Source: Streptomyces sp. NBC_00193 (GTDB lineage: Bacteria; Actinomycetota; Actinomycetes; Streptomycetales; Streptomycetaceae). From it: a stretch of DNA of 64,000 nt. A program made the position numbers and the translations under genes. Positions 42,747-52,201 of the stretch are shown here, in pieces (position 1 is the stretch's first letter; each line of letters starts with the position of its first letter). The DNA lies in assembly GCF_026342735.1 (NCBI RefSeq), contig NZ_JAPEMM010000002.1, positions 310,001 to 374,000 on the forward strand. The letters are read 5' to 3'. The notes beneath the pieces are model-generated. The model worked only from the letters and a program-made list of their open reading frames with translations. It ran no database searches and was not told the origin of the DNA.

Positions 42747-42769
42747 GTGTGCCATGTTACATCGCACAC
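42747..42769. promoter_or_regulatory. 23-bp near-perfect palindrome, probable operator
   Basis: Arms GTGTGCCATGT (42747-42757) and ACATCGCACAC (42759-42769) match in 10 of 11 pairs around one T. It lies between the divergent serine hydrolase and collagenase genes, 122 bp before the collagenase ATG. It is the only recognisable element in the 316-bp gap 42575-42890. Confidence 0.65.
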
Positions 42770-42890
42770 TGCATAGCCGTGTACACGACAGAGTTGAAAT
42801 CCCCACCAACTCCCGTCGACGTCACGGTCCGCACCCCTCGTCCGCCGCGTTGCCAGCGCGGCCGCAGACCGGCTCGGAGGCCCACCCCTC

Positions 42891-45797
42891 ATGCGCAGTT
42901 CCCCCACCACGAAGGGCCGTGCCCGGCCCCTGATAGCCGCTCTGGCCTGTTGTCTGGGCCTGACGATGCTCGCCCCCGCCGGCCAGGCCTTCGCGCGGGA
43001 ACCGAAGCCCGCCACGCCCGCTCCGGCCCCGAGGTCCGGCGCGGCCCCGCAGCCCTCCACCCCGGCCGCCGCGGCCGCCGCCCTCAGGGCCGAGCACGCC
43101 GCACGCCCGGACGCGAACCTGTCCGAGCGCGCCCCGCTCCAGGCCACCAAGGAAGCCGCGCGCACCGAACAGCAGGCCTCCAAGGCGAAGTTGGCGCCCG
43201 GCGCCGCCGCCGCGGCCGAGGCCCTCGCCGCGGCCTGCAACGTCGCGGACTTCACCTCGAAGACCGGGGCCGCGCTGGTCGCGCAGATCAAGGCCTCCGA
43301 GATGGACTGCGTGAACTCGCTGTTCCTGCTCAAGGGCAACGACGCGAAGGCCGCCTTCCGCGAGGCGCAGATGGTCTCGGTGGCCGACGCCCTGCGCACC
43401 AACTCCGCCGCCTACCCCGGTGACAACAGCACCAAGACCGGGCAGCTCGTGCTCTTCCTGCGCGCCGGCTACTACGTGCAGTGGTACAACGAGTCCACCG
43501 TCGGCACCTACGGGCCGGCCCTCAAGACCTCGATCCGGGGCGCCCTGGACACGTTCTTCGCCGCTCCGCGCGCGGCCGACGTGACCGACGCCAACGGCCC
43601 GACCCTGGGCGAGTCGGTCATCCTGATCGACAGCGCCCAGGAGAACGCCCGCTACCTCGGCGTGGCCAAGCGGCTGCTGACCGGCTACAACTCCTCGTAC
43701 AACAGCAAGTCGTCGATGGTCGCGGCCGTCAACAACGCCTACACGGTGCTGTTCCGCGGCCACCAGACCGCCGAGTTCCTGCCCGCCGTACAGGCCGACC
43801 CGAGCATCCTCACGGTGCTGCGCGACTTCGCCGTGACCCACGACGCGCTCCTGGGCACGGACAAGAGCTACCTGGCGGCCAACGCCGGCCGGGAGCTGGG
43901 CCGTTTCCTCCAGCACTCGGTGCTCCAGGCGACCGTGCGACCGCTCGTCAAGCAGCTGCTGGACCGCACCTCGATCACCGGGCGGACCTCCTCGCTCTGG
44001 GTGCCGCTCGCCGAGATGACCACCTCGTACGACGCCGCCAACTGCTCCTACTACGGGACCTGCGACCTGCCGGCGCGGGTGCGTGCCGCCGTCCTGACGG
44101 TCAACCACACCTGTAGCCCCAGCCTGCGGATCGTCGCGCAGCAGATGACCGCCGCCGAGCTCGGCGCGAGCTGCACCAGCCTGGCCAACCAGGACGCCTT
44201 CTTCCACAACGTGGTCAAGGACGGCGGCCCCGTCGCCAACGACAAGAACACCGCCCTCGAGGTGGTGGCCTTCGACTCCAGCGCCGACTACCAGGCCTAC
44301 GCCGGTGTCATCTTCGGGATCAGCACCAACAACGGCGGCATGTACCTGGAGGGCGACCCCTCGGTCACCGGGAACCAGCCGCGCTTCATCGCCTACGAGG
44401 CCGAGTGGGTCCGCCCGGAGTTCCAGATCTGGAACCTCAACCACGAGTACACCCACTACCTCGACGGCCGTTTCAACATGTACGGCGACTTCGACGCGGG
44501 CATGACCACCCCGACCGTGATGTGGGTCGAGGGCCTGGCCGAGTACATCTCCTACTCGTACCGCGGCGTCACCTACGACCAGGCCGCCATCGAGGCGGGC
44601 AAGAACACCTACAAGCTCAGCACGCTGTTCGACACCACCTACGACAACTCCGACTCCACCCGCGTCTACCGGTGGGGCTACCTGGCGGTGCGCTACCTGA
44701 TCCAGTCGCACCCGCAGGACGTGGCCACGCTGCTCGGCCACTACCGCACCGGCAACTGGGCGGCCGCCCGCACCCTGCTCACCTCCACCATCGGCACCCG
44801 CTACGACGCGGACTTCGCCGCCTGGCTGGTCAAGTGCGCGGCCGGAGACTGCGGCGGCACCACCCCGCCGGCCAACCAGGCCCCGGTGGCCGGGTTCACC
44901 GCCGCGGTGAACGCCCTGGCGGTCACCTTCACCGACACCTCCACGGACGCGGACGGCACCATCGCCTCCCGTGCCTGGAACTTCGGTGACGGCACGACGT
45001 CCACCTCCGCCAACCCGGCCAAGACCTACGCCGCGGCCGGTACGTACACCGTCCAGCTCACCGTCACCGACAACAAGGGCGCCACCGCCACCACCAGCAA
45101 GGCCGTCACGGTCGGTACCGCCGGGCCCGGCGAATGCACCAGCCCCGACGTGCGGGTGCTGGGTGACAACTGCCGCCGCTCCAACGTCTCCGCCACGACC
45201 GGCAACTACGGCTACTTCTACCTGGACGTCCCGGCCGGCACCGGCTCCCTCAAGGTGTCCGTCTCGGGCGGCACCGGCAACGCCGACCTCTACTACAGCC
45301 CCACCGGCTGGGCCACCACCAGCAACTACACCGCCCGCTCGGCGCAGAGCGGCAACAGCGAGTCGCTGACCATCAACAACCCGGCGGCCGGACGCGTCTA
45401 CATCAGCCTGCACGCCGTCCAGGGCTTCGCGGGCGTCACCGTCTCGACCCAGTTCGGGACGGCCCAGGTGGAGTGCGCGGGCGCCGACATCCGGGTACTG
45501 GGCGCCGACTGCAGCCGCTCCAACGTCTCCGCCACCGCCGGGAACTACCGCTACTTCTACGTCAACGTCCCGGCCGGCACCACCTCCCTCAAGATCACCG
45601 TCTCGGGCGGCACCGGGAACGCCGACCTCTACTACAGCCCGACCACCTGGGCCACCACGAGCAACTACACCGCCCGCTCGGCCCAGACCGGCAACACCGA
45701 AACGCTCACGATCACCAACCCCCCGGCCGGCTACCTCTACATCAGCCTGCACGCCGCACAGGACTTCGCCGGAGCCACCGTCTCCAGCCGCTTCTGA
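42891..45797 (+). CDS. Secreted M9-family collagenase-type metalloprotease
   Basis: The protein has 968 residues with a signal peptide (LIAALACCLGLTMLAPAGQAFA), then an Ala/Pro-rich region, the activator-like helical part (to about 400) and the catalytic domain. HEYTH at 518-522 is the zinc motif, and the third ligand is probably E551 (EGLAEY). The C-terminus has a PKD domain (about 663-745, ending FGDGTTSTSANP and TYTVQLTVTDN) and two PPC domains (about 752-860 and 862-968, each with SGGTGNADLYY). This is the ColG/ColA domain order, so it should degrade collagen or gelatin-like protein outside the cell. Confidence 0.93.
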   Translation: MRSSPTTKGRARPLIAALACCLGLTMLAPAGQAFAREPKPATPAPAPRSGAAPQPSTPAAAAAALRAEHAARPDANLSERAPLQATKEAARTEQQASKAKLAPGAAAAAEALAAACNVADFTSKTGAALVAQIKASEMDCVNSLFLLKGNDAKAAFREAQMVSVADALRTNSAAYPGDNSTKTGQLVLFLRAGYYVQWYNESTVGTYGPALKTSIRGALDTFFAAPRAADVTDANGPTLGESVILIDSAQENARYLGVAKRLLTGYNSSYNSKSSMVAAVNNAYTVLFRGHQTAEFLPAVQADPSILTVLRDFAVTHDALLGTDKSYLAANAGRELGRFLQHSVLQATVRPLVKQLLDRTSITGRTSSLWVPLAEMTTSYDAANCSYYGTCDLPARVRAAVLTVNHTCSPSLRIVAQQMTAAELGASCTSLANQDAFFHNVVKDGGPVANDKNTALEVVAFDSSADYQAYAGVIFGISTNNGGMYLEGDPSVTGNQPRFIAYEAEWVRPEFQIWNLNHEYTHYLDGRFNMYGDFDAGMTTPTVMWVEGLAEYISYSYRGVTYDQAAIEAGKNTYKLSTLFDTTYDNSDSTRVYRWGYLAVRYLIQSHPQDVATLLGHYRTGNWAAARTLLTSTIGTRYDADFAAWLVKCAAGDCGGTTPPANQAPVAGFTAAVNALAVTFTDTSTDADGTIASRAWNFGDGTTSTSANPAKTYAAAGTYTVQLTVTDNKGATATTSKAVTVGTAGPGECTSPDVRVLGDNCRRSNVSATTGNYGYFYLDVPAGTGSLKVSVSGGTGNADLYYSPTGWATTSNYTARSAQSGNSESLTINNPAAGRVYISLHAVQGFAGVTVSTQFGTAQVECAGADIRVLGADCSRSNVSATAGNYRYFYVNVPAGTTSLKITVSGGTGNADLYYSPTTWATTSNYTARSAQTGNTETLTITNPPAGYLYISLHAAQDFAGATVSSRF

Positions 45798-45813
45798 GCC
45801 CTGACGGCACACC

Positions 45814-45845
45814 GGCCCCCATCCCTCCTCGGAGGGGTGGGGGCC
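45814..45845 (+). terminator. Terminator hairpin after the collagenase gene
   Basis: GGCCCCCATCCCTCC pairs with GGAGGGGTGGGGGCC with one mismatch around a 2-nt loop. Flanking gacggcacac can extend the stem with the downstream gtgtgccgt repeats (45849-45873). Confidence 0.75.
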
Positions 45846-46053
45846 GCTGCCGTGTGCCGTGTGCCGTGTGCCGTCAGGAGTAGGCCTCGACCTCCCACAG
45901 CGAGTAGCCGTAGCCGGTGGCCCGCTGCGTACGAGGTCCTCGCGGTGCGGGGCGGTACGGGGCCTTGCTGGGCGCTACGAGGCCTTGCGAGGGCCTGGCG
46001 GTGGGCCTGACTCGGAGCCGGTGTCGGTCGGGGGCCGGCCCCCGACCGGCGGG

Positions 46054-48072
46054 TCACCAGCGCAGGACGGCCCAGGCGCGGTGGGGGAGTTCGGGGTCCA
46101 GGCGCAGGGTGTGACCCCGCCGGCCGGTGTCCGCGGGGCGGGGCTCGGCGAGGGGTACCAGGACGGTCGCCCCGACCGCGACCGCGTCCGGGAGCGCGGG
46201 CAGGTCCACCACGGGCCGGGCGGGGTCCTGGCAGCCGTTGGCCACGGTCAGGGTGGTGACACCGTCGGCGTGCGAGAGGTGCGGGATCAGGTACGGGCCG
46301 CCGCTGACCAGGGGCAGGCGGGCGTCCTCCCCCTCCAGGAAGCGGATCGTGCGGTGCAGCAGCCGCTGCGCGTGGTCGTCGGCCGGCAGCGTGTGGGGCT
46401 CGGTCGCGGCGAGTACGGCGACGCGTCCGCCGAGGGTGTTGGCGAAGACGGTGCGGCCCGCCCCCCAGGCGCGGCCGTCCGGGGTGCGGACCTCGCTCCA
46501 GCGCTGCGCCCCGGGTGCCTCCCGGAGCCGGGCGAGGGCGGGTTGGGTGTTGACGCTGAGGAGGAGGCCCGCGAGCTCCTGGCCCGCTGCGGCGCACAGG
46601 TGCTCGGTGGCGTACGGGCCCGGCCCGCCGGGGGTGGCCGGGGCCTCCCGGTCCACCGGTTCGGCGTCGGCCAGCCCGATGAGGGGGCCGAAGCCGCGCC
46701 GGTGCAGGATCGCCGCGGCGGTCCCGTCGAGCAGCAGGCCTCCGGCCAGCAGGGCCCGTACCGCCTGGTCGTCGAAGGCCCAGGCCGACGGACCGAACAG
46801 AGCCTGCACCGGGGCGGGTTCGGCCGTGACGGGTACTCCGTAGCGGAGCAGGAACCCGGCCGCGGGGCCCGGGTCGACGGCCAGCTCGGTGAGGTCTCCG
46901 CCGTGGGCCCGCACGTGGGCCGCGGCGTCCTGGGCGAAGGGCAGGCCGACGCCGAGGGTGCGCTGCCCGCGCGGGTGCTGCCGGTGGACGAGGTCCAGCG
47001 CGGGGCGGGCGCGGCGGAGCAGTTCGGCGATCCCGGGGTGGCTGCCGGGGTGGGCACCGTGCATGGGATGGAGGTTGAGCAGGAGGGCGTCCGCTCCGGA
47101 GAGCTGGGCGGCGACCATCTCCGACCAGGTCTGGACATCGGATTTGGACCAGGCGGTGTGCGGCCAGTTCTCGATCTCCGGCTCGCTGTCCACGTACTCC
47201 GGCCGCAGGGAGCGCTGCAGTTCGGGCATCCACAGCTGCCGGGCGAGCTCGCGGCCGGGGGCGTCCGCGTACGGGGCGAAGTGCGGGCGGTGCACGGCGC
47301 GGCCTCCGGGGGCGGCCAGGGCCCCGAAGAGCGCTCCCCAGTCCCGGCCCTCGACCGAGGCGGCGTCCAGGCCCGAGCTCATCAGCCCGGTACGGGAGCG
47401 GCCGGCCGAGCGCCGGTGCACCTCGGCGGCCACCTGTGCGGCCACCTCCAGCTGCGCGGTCCGCCAGACCTGCTGCCACAGGGCGCGCAGCGGGTGCGGG
47501 GGGCCGGGGGCGGTGAGTGCGGCGACGAGTTCCGGTCGTGGGACCGGGCGTCCGGCCAGGGCGGCCAGCCGGTCCAGCATGAGGGGTTCGAAGCCGCCGC
47601 CCCAGTCCAGCGGGGCGTGGTTGTGGAAGCGGAAGTCGTCCTCCAGCCACAGCACGCGGAAGCCCAGTTCGGCGAAGCGCCCGTAGTGCCCGGTCAGCCA
47701 GGCGCGCCAGCGCGGGCAGGCGAAGGAGGCCTGCGCCGCGGCAACCTTCCCGGTCGGGGACACCATCGGTGCGAAGCCGTGGGTGCCGGTGCGGCCGCGG
47801 TCGGCGTGGCCGGTGGTCACCCAGGGGTTCAGGCTCACGTCGAGGCCGGCGCCGAGGAGGACCTCCTGCGCGAGGGCCGCCGCTTCGTACCAGAGGTCCT
47901 CGTCGGGTCCGGAGAGGTGGCCGGTGAAATGCTCCTCGGCCCCGAGGAGCAGCACCACTTCCGCCACGCCCGCGTCGGTGCAGGTCTTGGCGAGTTCGGC
48001 CGCCGTGGCCGCGACGGCGGCCGTGCCTTCGTAGGGATGGATCTGGAACCGCAGGTGGTACCGGACGCTCAC
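46054..48072 (-). CDS. Large putative glycoside hydrolase, unassigned family
   Basis: The protein has 672 residues from GTG 48072, with GAGGAGG about 9 bp upstream. It has no signal peptide. Residues 1-400 look like a (beta/alpha)8 barrel, with WLEDDFRFHNH near residue 145 as the likely acidic active-site segment and further acidic pairs (YVDSEPEIENW and LNLHPMHG). The C-terminal part is beta-rich (GRTVFANTLGGRVAVLA). Its divergent neighbour is a ROK repressor, a pairing typical of sugar catabolism. The CAZy family and substrate are not recognised. Confidence 0.6.
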   Translation of the reverse strand: MSVRYHLRFQIHPYEGTAAVAATAAELAKTCTDAGVAEVVLLLGAEEHFTGHLSGPDEDLWYEAAALAQEVLLGAGLDVSLNPWVTTGHADRGRTGTHGFAPMVSPTGKVAAAQASFACPRWRAWLTGHYGRFAELGFRVLWLEDDFRFHNHAPLDWGGGFEPLMLDRLAALAGRPVPRPELVAALTAPGPPHPLRALWQQVWRTAQLEVAAQVAAEVHRRSAGRSRTGLMSSGLDAASVEGRDWGALFGALAAPGGRAVHRPHFAPYADAPGRELARQLWMPELQRSLRPEYVDSEPEIENWPHTAWSKSDVQTWSEMVAAQLSGADALLLNLHPMHGAHPGSHPGIAELLRRARPALDLVHRQHPRGQRTLGVGLPFAQDAAAHVRAHGGDLTELAVDPGPAAGFLLRYGVPVTAEPAPVQALFGPSAWAFDDQAVRALLAGGLLLDGTAAAILHRRGFGPLIGLADAEPVDREAPATPGGPGPYATEHLCAAAGQELAGLLLSVNTQPALARLREAPGAQRWSEVRTPDGRAWGAGRTVFANTLGGRVAVLAATEPHTLPADDHAQRLLHRTIRFLEGEDARLPLVSGGPYLIPHLSHADGVTTLTVANGCQDPARPVVDLPALPDAVAVGATVLVPLAEPRPADTGRRGHTLRLDPELPHRAWAVLRW

Positions 48073-48120
48073 GCCGTCGGCCTCCTCGCCGTCAGCTCGC
48101 GGCCGGACGCACCGTCGAGC

Positions 48121-48150
48121 AATTAGTTTGGTTAGGATCTGAATTAATGA
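48121..48150. promoter_or_regulatory. A/T-rich ROK operator region
   Basis: The segment aattagtttggttaggatct (then gaattaat) is much less GC-rich than its surroundings and contains TTAG direct repeats and AATTA on both ends. It sits between the two divergent starts, as ROK operators usually do. Confidence 0.5.
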
Positions 48151-48250
48151 GGGTCCCGTCAACCCCGCGCGTCGCATCCGCTCCCGAACACGGAGGCAGG
48201 AGCAGGGTCCGCGGGTGGCAGACTCTCGGGGACGGCAGTGAGGAGCACCG

Positions 48251-49567
48251 GTGAGGACTGATCCGCGAGGCACGCAGCGCAGCGGCGACGGGGGCGGGCG
48301 GGGTGACGCCGGCATCGGACCCGTCGTGATCAACGGCCCGGCCCGGCCCGCCGGGAGGGCCTCCATCCGCCGGGCCAACCTCGGTCTCGTGCTGCGCCTC
48401 CTGCGCGACGCCGGACCGCGCTCGCGCGCGCGGATCGCCGATGACGCGGGGCTGCCGCGGCCCACGGTCACCGGCCTGGTCACCGAGCTCATCGAACTCG
48501 GCCTGCTCCGCGAGGGGGACGCCGAGCGGGACGGCTCGGTCGGCCGTCCCGGCCAGAGCGTACGGATCGACGGCCGTACGCTGTGCGGGATCGGCCTGGA
48601 GATCAACGTCGACTACCTGGCCGCCGTCGCCCTGACCCTGGGCGGGGACACCGTCTTCGAGCGACGGGTCGCCCTGGACGTCCGCGGCGCCGGGCCCGAG
48701 GCCGTTCTGGACTGCGCCGCCGGGCTGGTCCGCGAGGCCCTCGCCACCCTCGACGCCGCCGGGATCGCCACGGCCGGGGTCACCGTCGCCGCCCCCGGAG
48801 TCGTCGACATCGCCGCGGGCACCGTCGTCTACGCCGCGAACATCGGCTGGCACGGCGTCGAAGCGGTCAGCGGGATCCGCGCCCGCCTGGGGCGCGGGGC
48901 GCCCCCGCTGCGACTGGAGAACGACGCGAAACTCGGCGCGGTGGCCGAGTACGTGGAGGCCTCCGCGGCCGGCATCCACGACCTCATCTACGTCACCGGC
49001 GAGACGGGTGTGGGCGGCGGCATCATCAGCGGCGGCCGGCTCCACCGCGGAGCCGCCGGGTTCGCCGGGGAGATCGGCCACATGCCGCTCGACCCGGGCG
49101 GCGCGCTCTGCGCCTGCGGGCGCCGGGGCTGCTGGGAGACCATGGTCGGACTCACGGCCCTGCTTCGGCATGCCGCCGCCCCCGAGGATCCCGTGCACGA
49201 CCCCTCGCTCGACCTGGAGGCCCGGCTGACGGATCTCCAGGGGCGGGCGGCCGCCGGGGACGCCCGCACGCTGGAGGCCCTGGACCGGATCGCCGACGGT
49301 CTCGGCCTCGGGCTGGCACTGCTGGCGGACGTCCTGAACCCGCGCGCGGTGGTGCTCGGCGGCTACTTCACCTACTTCGGCGACCGGCTGGCCCCGCGGG
49401 TGGAACAGCTGATGGCCGAACGGGTGATGGCCCCGGACACGGGCGGCTGCCGCCTGCTGCTGTCCACCCTCGGCTTCACCGCTCCGGCCCGCGGCGGCGC
49501 GCTCCTCGCCCTCGACCCGGTGTACGAGGACCCGGCCCGGACGGTGGCGACGGCGACGGGCGCCTGA
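48251..49567 (+). CDS. ROK-family transcriptional repressor
   Basis: The protein has 438 residues from GTG 48251 (GAGGAG 5 bp upstream). An N-terminal winged helix-turn-helix (SRARIADDAGLPRPTVTGLV) is followed by a ROK sugar-kinase-like domain with the zinc motif CACGRRGCWE and GETGVGGGIISGG. Sugar binding should release it from DNA. It is divergent from the putative glycoside hydrolase gene, its likely target. Confidence 0.92.
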   Translation: MRTDPRGTQRSGDGGGRGDAGIGPVVINGPARPAGRASIRRANLGLVLRLLRDAGPRSRARIADDAGLPRPTVTGLVTELIELGLLREGDAERDGSVGRPGQSVRIDGRTLCGIGLEINVDYLAAVALTLGGDTVFERRVALDVRGAGPEAVLDCAAGLVREALATLDAAGIATAGVTVAAPGVVDIAAGTVVYAANIGWHGVEAVSGIRARLGRGAPPLRLENDAKLGAVAEYVEASAAGIHDLIYVTGETGVGGGIISGGRLHRGAAGFAGEIGHMPLDPGGALCACGRRGCWETMVGLTALLRHAAAPEDPVHDPSLDLEARLTDLQGRAAAGDARTLEALDRIADGLGLGLALLADVLNPRAVVLGGYFTYFGDRLAPRVEQLMAERVMAPDTGGCRLLLSTLGFTAPARGGALLALDPVYEDPARTVATATGA

Positions 49568-49599
49568 GCCCCGGGCCCACCCGCGTCACAGGCTGCGCC

Positions 49600-50247
49600 T
49601 CACGCCCCCGCGGTCCAGAACGGCCGGGCCAGGAGGGCGGCTTCACGCACCGCGGCCCCGTCCAGGATCCAGGTGGCGTCCCGCAGTCCGCGTTCCGGCC
49701 ACGCGCACGACAGCGCGAGCGGGCCCGGCGGCGGCAGCGGCCACGTCCACAGCGTAAGGCGTACGTCCTCGCCGTCCTCGGGGCCGCCCCGGGCGGCCTG
49801 GTACCCGCTGACGACCATCACCGGTCCGCGCCCGTCCCGCAGTCCGGCCTCGTCGTCCTGCACCACGACCCTGCCGTCGCCCAGCCGGAGGCGGAAGGTC
49901 GGCTGGGCCGGCTCGGTGAAGCCGTCGGGGCCGGCCGCCGGCCCGCCGGGGGGTGAGGACGCGCCGCGCGCGTGGGCCTCCACCTCGATCTCGATCCCGG
50001 CCGGGTAGGCCAGCACCTGCCGGGCGAGCACCACGAGCCCGTCCGTCCGGCCGATCACCGCCGGTCCCGCGACGTGTCCGCCGATCATCCTCGGCGGCGC
50101 GTGCCACTCGGGCACATCGCCGGCACTCTCCCCGCCCGGTTCCTCAAGCACGGCCAGAGCGTAGCCGGTTGAGACCCGCCCGATGCGGCCGAAGCGGAAG
50201 GTCACCGTGGGCCCGCCCGGCCGCGCAAGACTTCGATGTCTGTTCAC
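49600..50247 (-). CDS. Uncharacterised soluble protein
   Basis: The open frame codes for up to 215 residues from GTG 50247; GTG 50205 is an alternative with a shorter leader. It has no signal peptide, membrane segment or recognised domain. Beta-strand-rich segments such as GLVVLARQVLAYPAGIEIEVE and DVRLTLWTWPLPPPGPLALS suggest a beta-sandwich. It lies convergent to the ROK gene. Confidence 0.6.
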   Translation of the reverse strand: MNRHRSLARPGGPTVTFRFGRIGRVSTGYALAVLEEPGGESAGDVPEWHAPPRMIGGHVAGPAVIGRTDGLVVLARQVLAYPAGIEIEVEAHARGASSPPGGPAAGPDGFTEPAQPTFRLRLGDGRVVVQDDEAGLRDGRGPVMVVSGYQAARGGPEDGEDVRLTLWTWPLPPPGPLALSCAWPERGLRDATWILDGAAVREAALLARPFWTAGA

Positions 50248-50308
50248 TCCCCCGTGACCTGCATCTTCCCGGCGGGAGGCGGTGCGGCCGGTCGAATGAC
50301 AGGACCAA

Positions 50309-50387
50309 AGGTCTGGACCACCTGAGATGCGCCAATCCCGTGGCCGATTAAGCGTGTTGGTCGTGCGGAAACAAATGGTCTATACCT
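50309..50387 (+). promoter_or_regulatory. Two DasR-like (dre) sites before the glycan-fusion operon
   Basis: AGGTCTGGACCA (50309-50320) and TGGTCTATACCT (50376-50387) each match the DasR dre core TGGTCTAGACCA in 10 of 12 positions. They are 67 bp apart and 55-122 bp before the next gene. Confidence 0.55.
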
Positions 50388-50441
50388 CTGGCGCTATGGT
50401 GGCCATCTGAAACGGGCGCATAAACAGCCGTGGGGGGCTTT

Positions 50442-52184
50442 ATGACCTTTCATCATCTTCCGCAACCTCCTTCCGACGAGGAGCTCTACTGGTACTTCGG
50501 CCCGCAACGACGCTGGGTCCTGATCAGCACGAGCCTCGCCTTCGTCTTCACCGCGGCGACCATGTTCACCTTCGCGCTGCGCACTCCGGCCCTGTGGGCC
50601 TTCCTCGCCGTCCTCGGGCTCAACCTCGTCGCACTCGCCCTCTCCTCGGTGAACAGCCTGCGCCAGCGCAGGCTGACCCGGCCCTCGCACGAGGTGCTCG
50701 TCCGCGCCTGGCAGCCCGCCCGACTGCCCACCGTGGACCTGTACTTGCCGACCTGCGGCGAGCCGCTCCCCGTCCTGGACAACGCCTACCGCGCGGTGTC
50801 GGGCGTCGACTGGCCCGGCGCGCTGACCACATGGGTCCTGGACGACGCCGACCGTCCCGAAGTCGCCGCGCTGGCGGCCTCGTACGGGTACGAGTACGTC
50901 GTACGGCCGGACCGGGGCCACCTGAAGAAGGCGGGGAACCTCAACCACGCCCTGACGCTGAGCAGCGCGGAGTTCATCGCCATCCTCGACGCCGACTTCG
51001 CGCCCCGGCCGGACTTCCTGCGCCATCTCGTGCCCTATCTGGCCGACCCGGCCGTCGGGATCGTGCAGAGCCCGCAGTGCTTCGACACCGACGGGACCAT
51101 GGGCTGGATCCAGCGGGCCGCGGGCTCCGCACAGGAGTGGTTCTTCCGCTGGATCCAGCCCTCCCGGGACGCGAGCGACGCCGCCATCTGCTGCGGCAGC
51201 AACGCCGTCTACCGGCGCGCCGCCATCGACCGGGCCGGCGGCTTCGCCCGCCTCGACCACAGCGAGGACCTGTACACGGGCCTCGCCCTGCACGCGGAAG
51301 GGTTCCGCACCCTGTACGTACCCGTGCTGGTCGCCAAGGGCACCTCGCCCGACGAGGTCACCTCCTTCGTCAACCAGCAGTACCGGTGGGCGATGGGCAA
51401 CCTCCACCTGCTCACCTCGCCCGTCCTGCGGACGATGGGCGCGCCCTGGCGGATGCGCCTGTGCTTCTACGAGGGCGTCGTCGGTTACCTGGCCGCCGCC
51501 GTGAACACCTTCGCGGCGCCGCTGCCGCCGCTGGTGATGATGTTCTGGTACCCGGACGACATCCGGCCCTGGCACGTCCTGCCGCTGCTCGCCCCGCTGT
51601 GGCTCTGGCACGTGCTCCTCCCGCGGATCAGCAGGACCCGCTGGCGGGTGGAGGTGATCCGGGCGAACGTCCTGACGAGCGTCGCCGCCGCCACCGCCTT
51701 CCTGCACACGCTGCGCGGCCGCAGCGCCGACTGGGTGCCCACCGGCACCCGGGGGCCCGCCCGTTCCGGCGGCATGGCCCGCCGGGTGGTGGGCGTCTCC
51801 CTGGTCTGGCTGGTCCTCTCCAACGGCGCGGCCGCGGCGGGGCTGGCGCTGGCCGTGGCCCGCAACGGCTGGGAGCCCAACTGGGGTCTGCTCCTCTACT
51901 TCCTCGTGCAGTGCCAGATCAACGGCCCGCTGGTCCGGGACCTGATCTCCGAGCTGCGGCCGGGGAACGCCTCAGCGAAGTCCCCCGGGGGCGCCTCCGC
52001 CGGGGCCGGACCGGCTCATGGCGGCGGCCGTCGCCGCAACCTCGTACGGGCCTTCGCCCGCCACTCCCCCACCGGCGTGCTGCCGCGCCGGTGGCCCGAG
52101 ACCCTCGCCGCCTCGGCGGTGCTCCTGCTCACCGGCCTGCTGGCATCCGGGTGGGTCAACCCCATGCTTCCCTGGCTGAGTTGA
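50442..52184 (+). CDS. Membrane GT2 glycosyltransferase, cellulose/glucan synthase-like
   Basis: The protein has 580 residues. Two N-terminal helices are followed by a GT2 domain with DDAD (134-137), DAD (183-185), SED (274-276) and QQYRW (312-316), the full set for processive beta-glycan synthases. Four or more C-terminal helices follow and no PilZ domain is present. ATG 50442 follows a GGGGGG site; GTG 50430 is an alternative. It is 17 bp upstream of the fusion gene and should polymerise a beta-linked glycan from a nucleotide sugar across the membrane. Confidence 0.9.
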   Translation: MTFHHLPQPPSDEELYWYFGPQRRWVLISTSLAFVFTAATMFTFALRTPALWAFLAVLGLNLVALALSSVNSLRQRRLTRPSHEVLVRAWQPARLPTVDLYLPTCGEPLPVLDNAYRAVSGVDWPGALTTWVLDDADRPEVAALAASYGYEYVVRPDRGHLKKAGNLNHALTLSSAEFIAILDADFAPRPDFLRHLVPYLADPAVGIVQSPQCFDTDGTMGWIQRAAGSAQEWFFRWIQPSRDASDAAICCGSNAVYRRAAIDRAGGFARLDHSEDLYTGLALHAEGFRTLYVPVLVAKGTSPDEVTSFVNQQYRWAMGNLHLLTSPVLRTMGAPWRMRLCFYEGVVGYLAAAVNTFAAPLPPLVMMFWYPDDIRPWHVLPLLAPLWLWHVLLPRISRTRWRVEVIRANVLTSVAAATAFLHTLRGRSADWVPTGTRGPARSGGMARRVVGVSLVWLVLSNGAAAAGLALAVARNGWEPNWGLLLYFLVQCQINGPLVRDLISELRPGNASAKSPGGASAGAGPAHGGGRRRNLVRAFARHSPTGVLPRRWPETLAASAVLLLTGLLASGWVNPMLPWLS

Positions 52185-52201
52185 AAGGCTCCACGACCAC
52201 C

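Noticed and set aside
40401..42809. An 802-codon frame joining the alpha/beta hydrolase to the serine hydrolase region.
   Set aside because: The extension beyond 41294 is a shadow of the serine hydrolase gene, which has its own signal peptide and motifs.
45849..45873. Short cgtgtgc repeats after the collagenase, considered as a CRISPR-like or integration repeat.
   Set aside because: The unit is about 7 bp with no spacers; it is best explained as part of the extended terminator stem.
50594..52201. An open frame that continues upstream from the acyltransferase fusion through the whole glycosyltransferase region, making an apparent 1544-codon gene.
   Set aside because: The upstream part is an Arg/Pro/Gly-rich shadow of the GT2 gene in another frame; the acyltransferase leader and operon spacing start at 52202.
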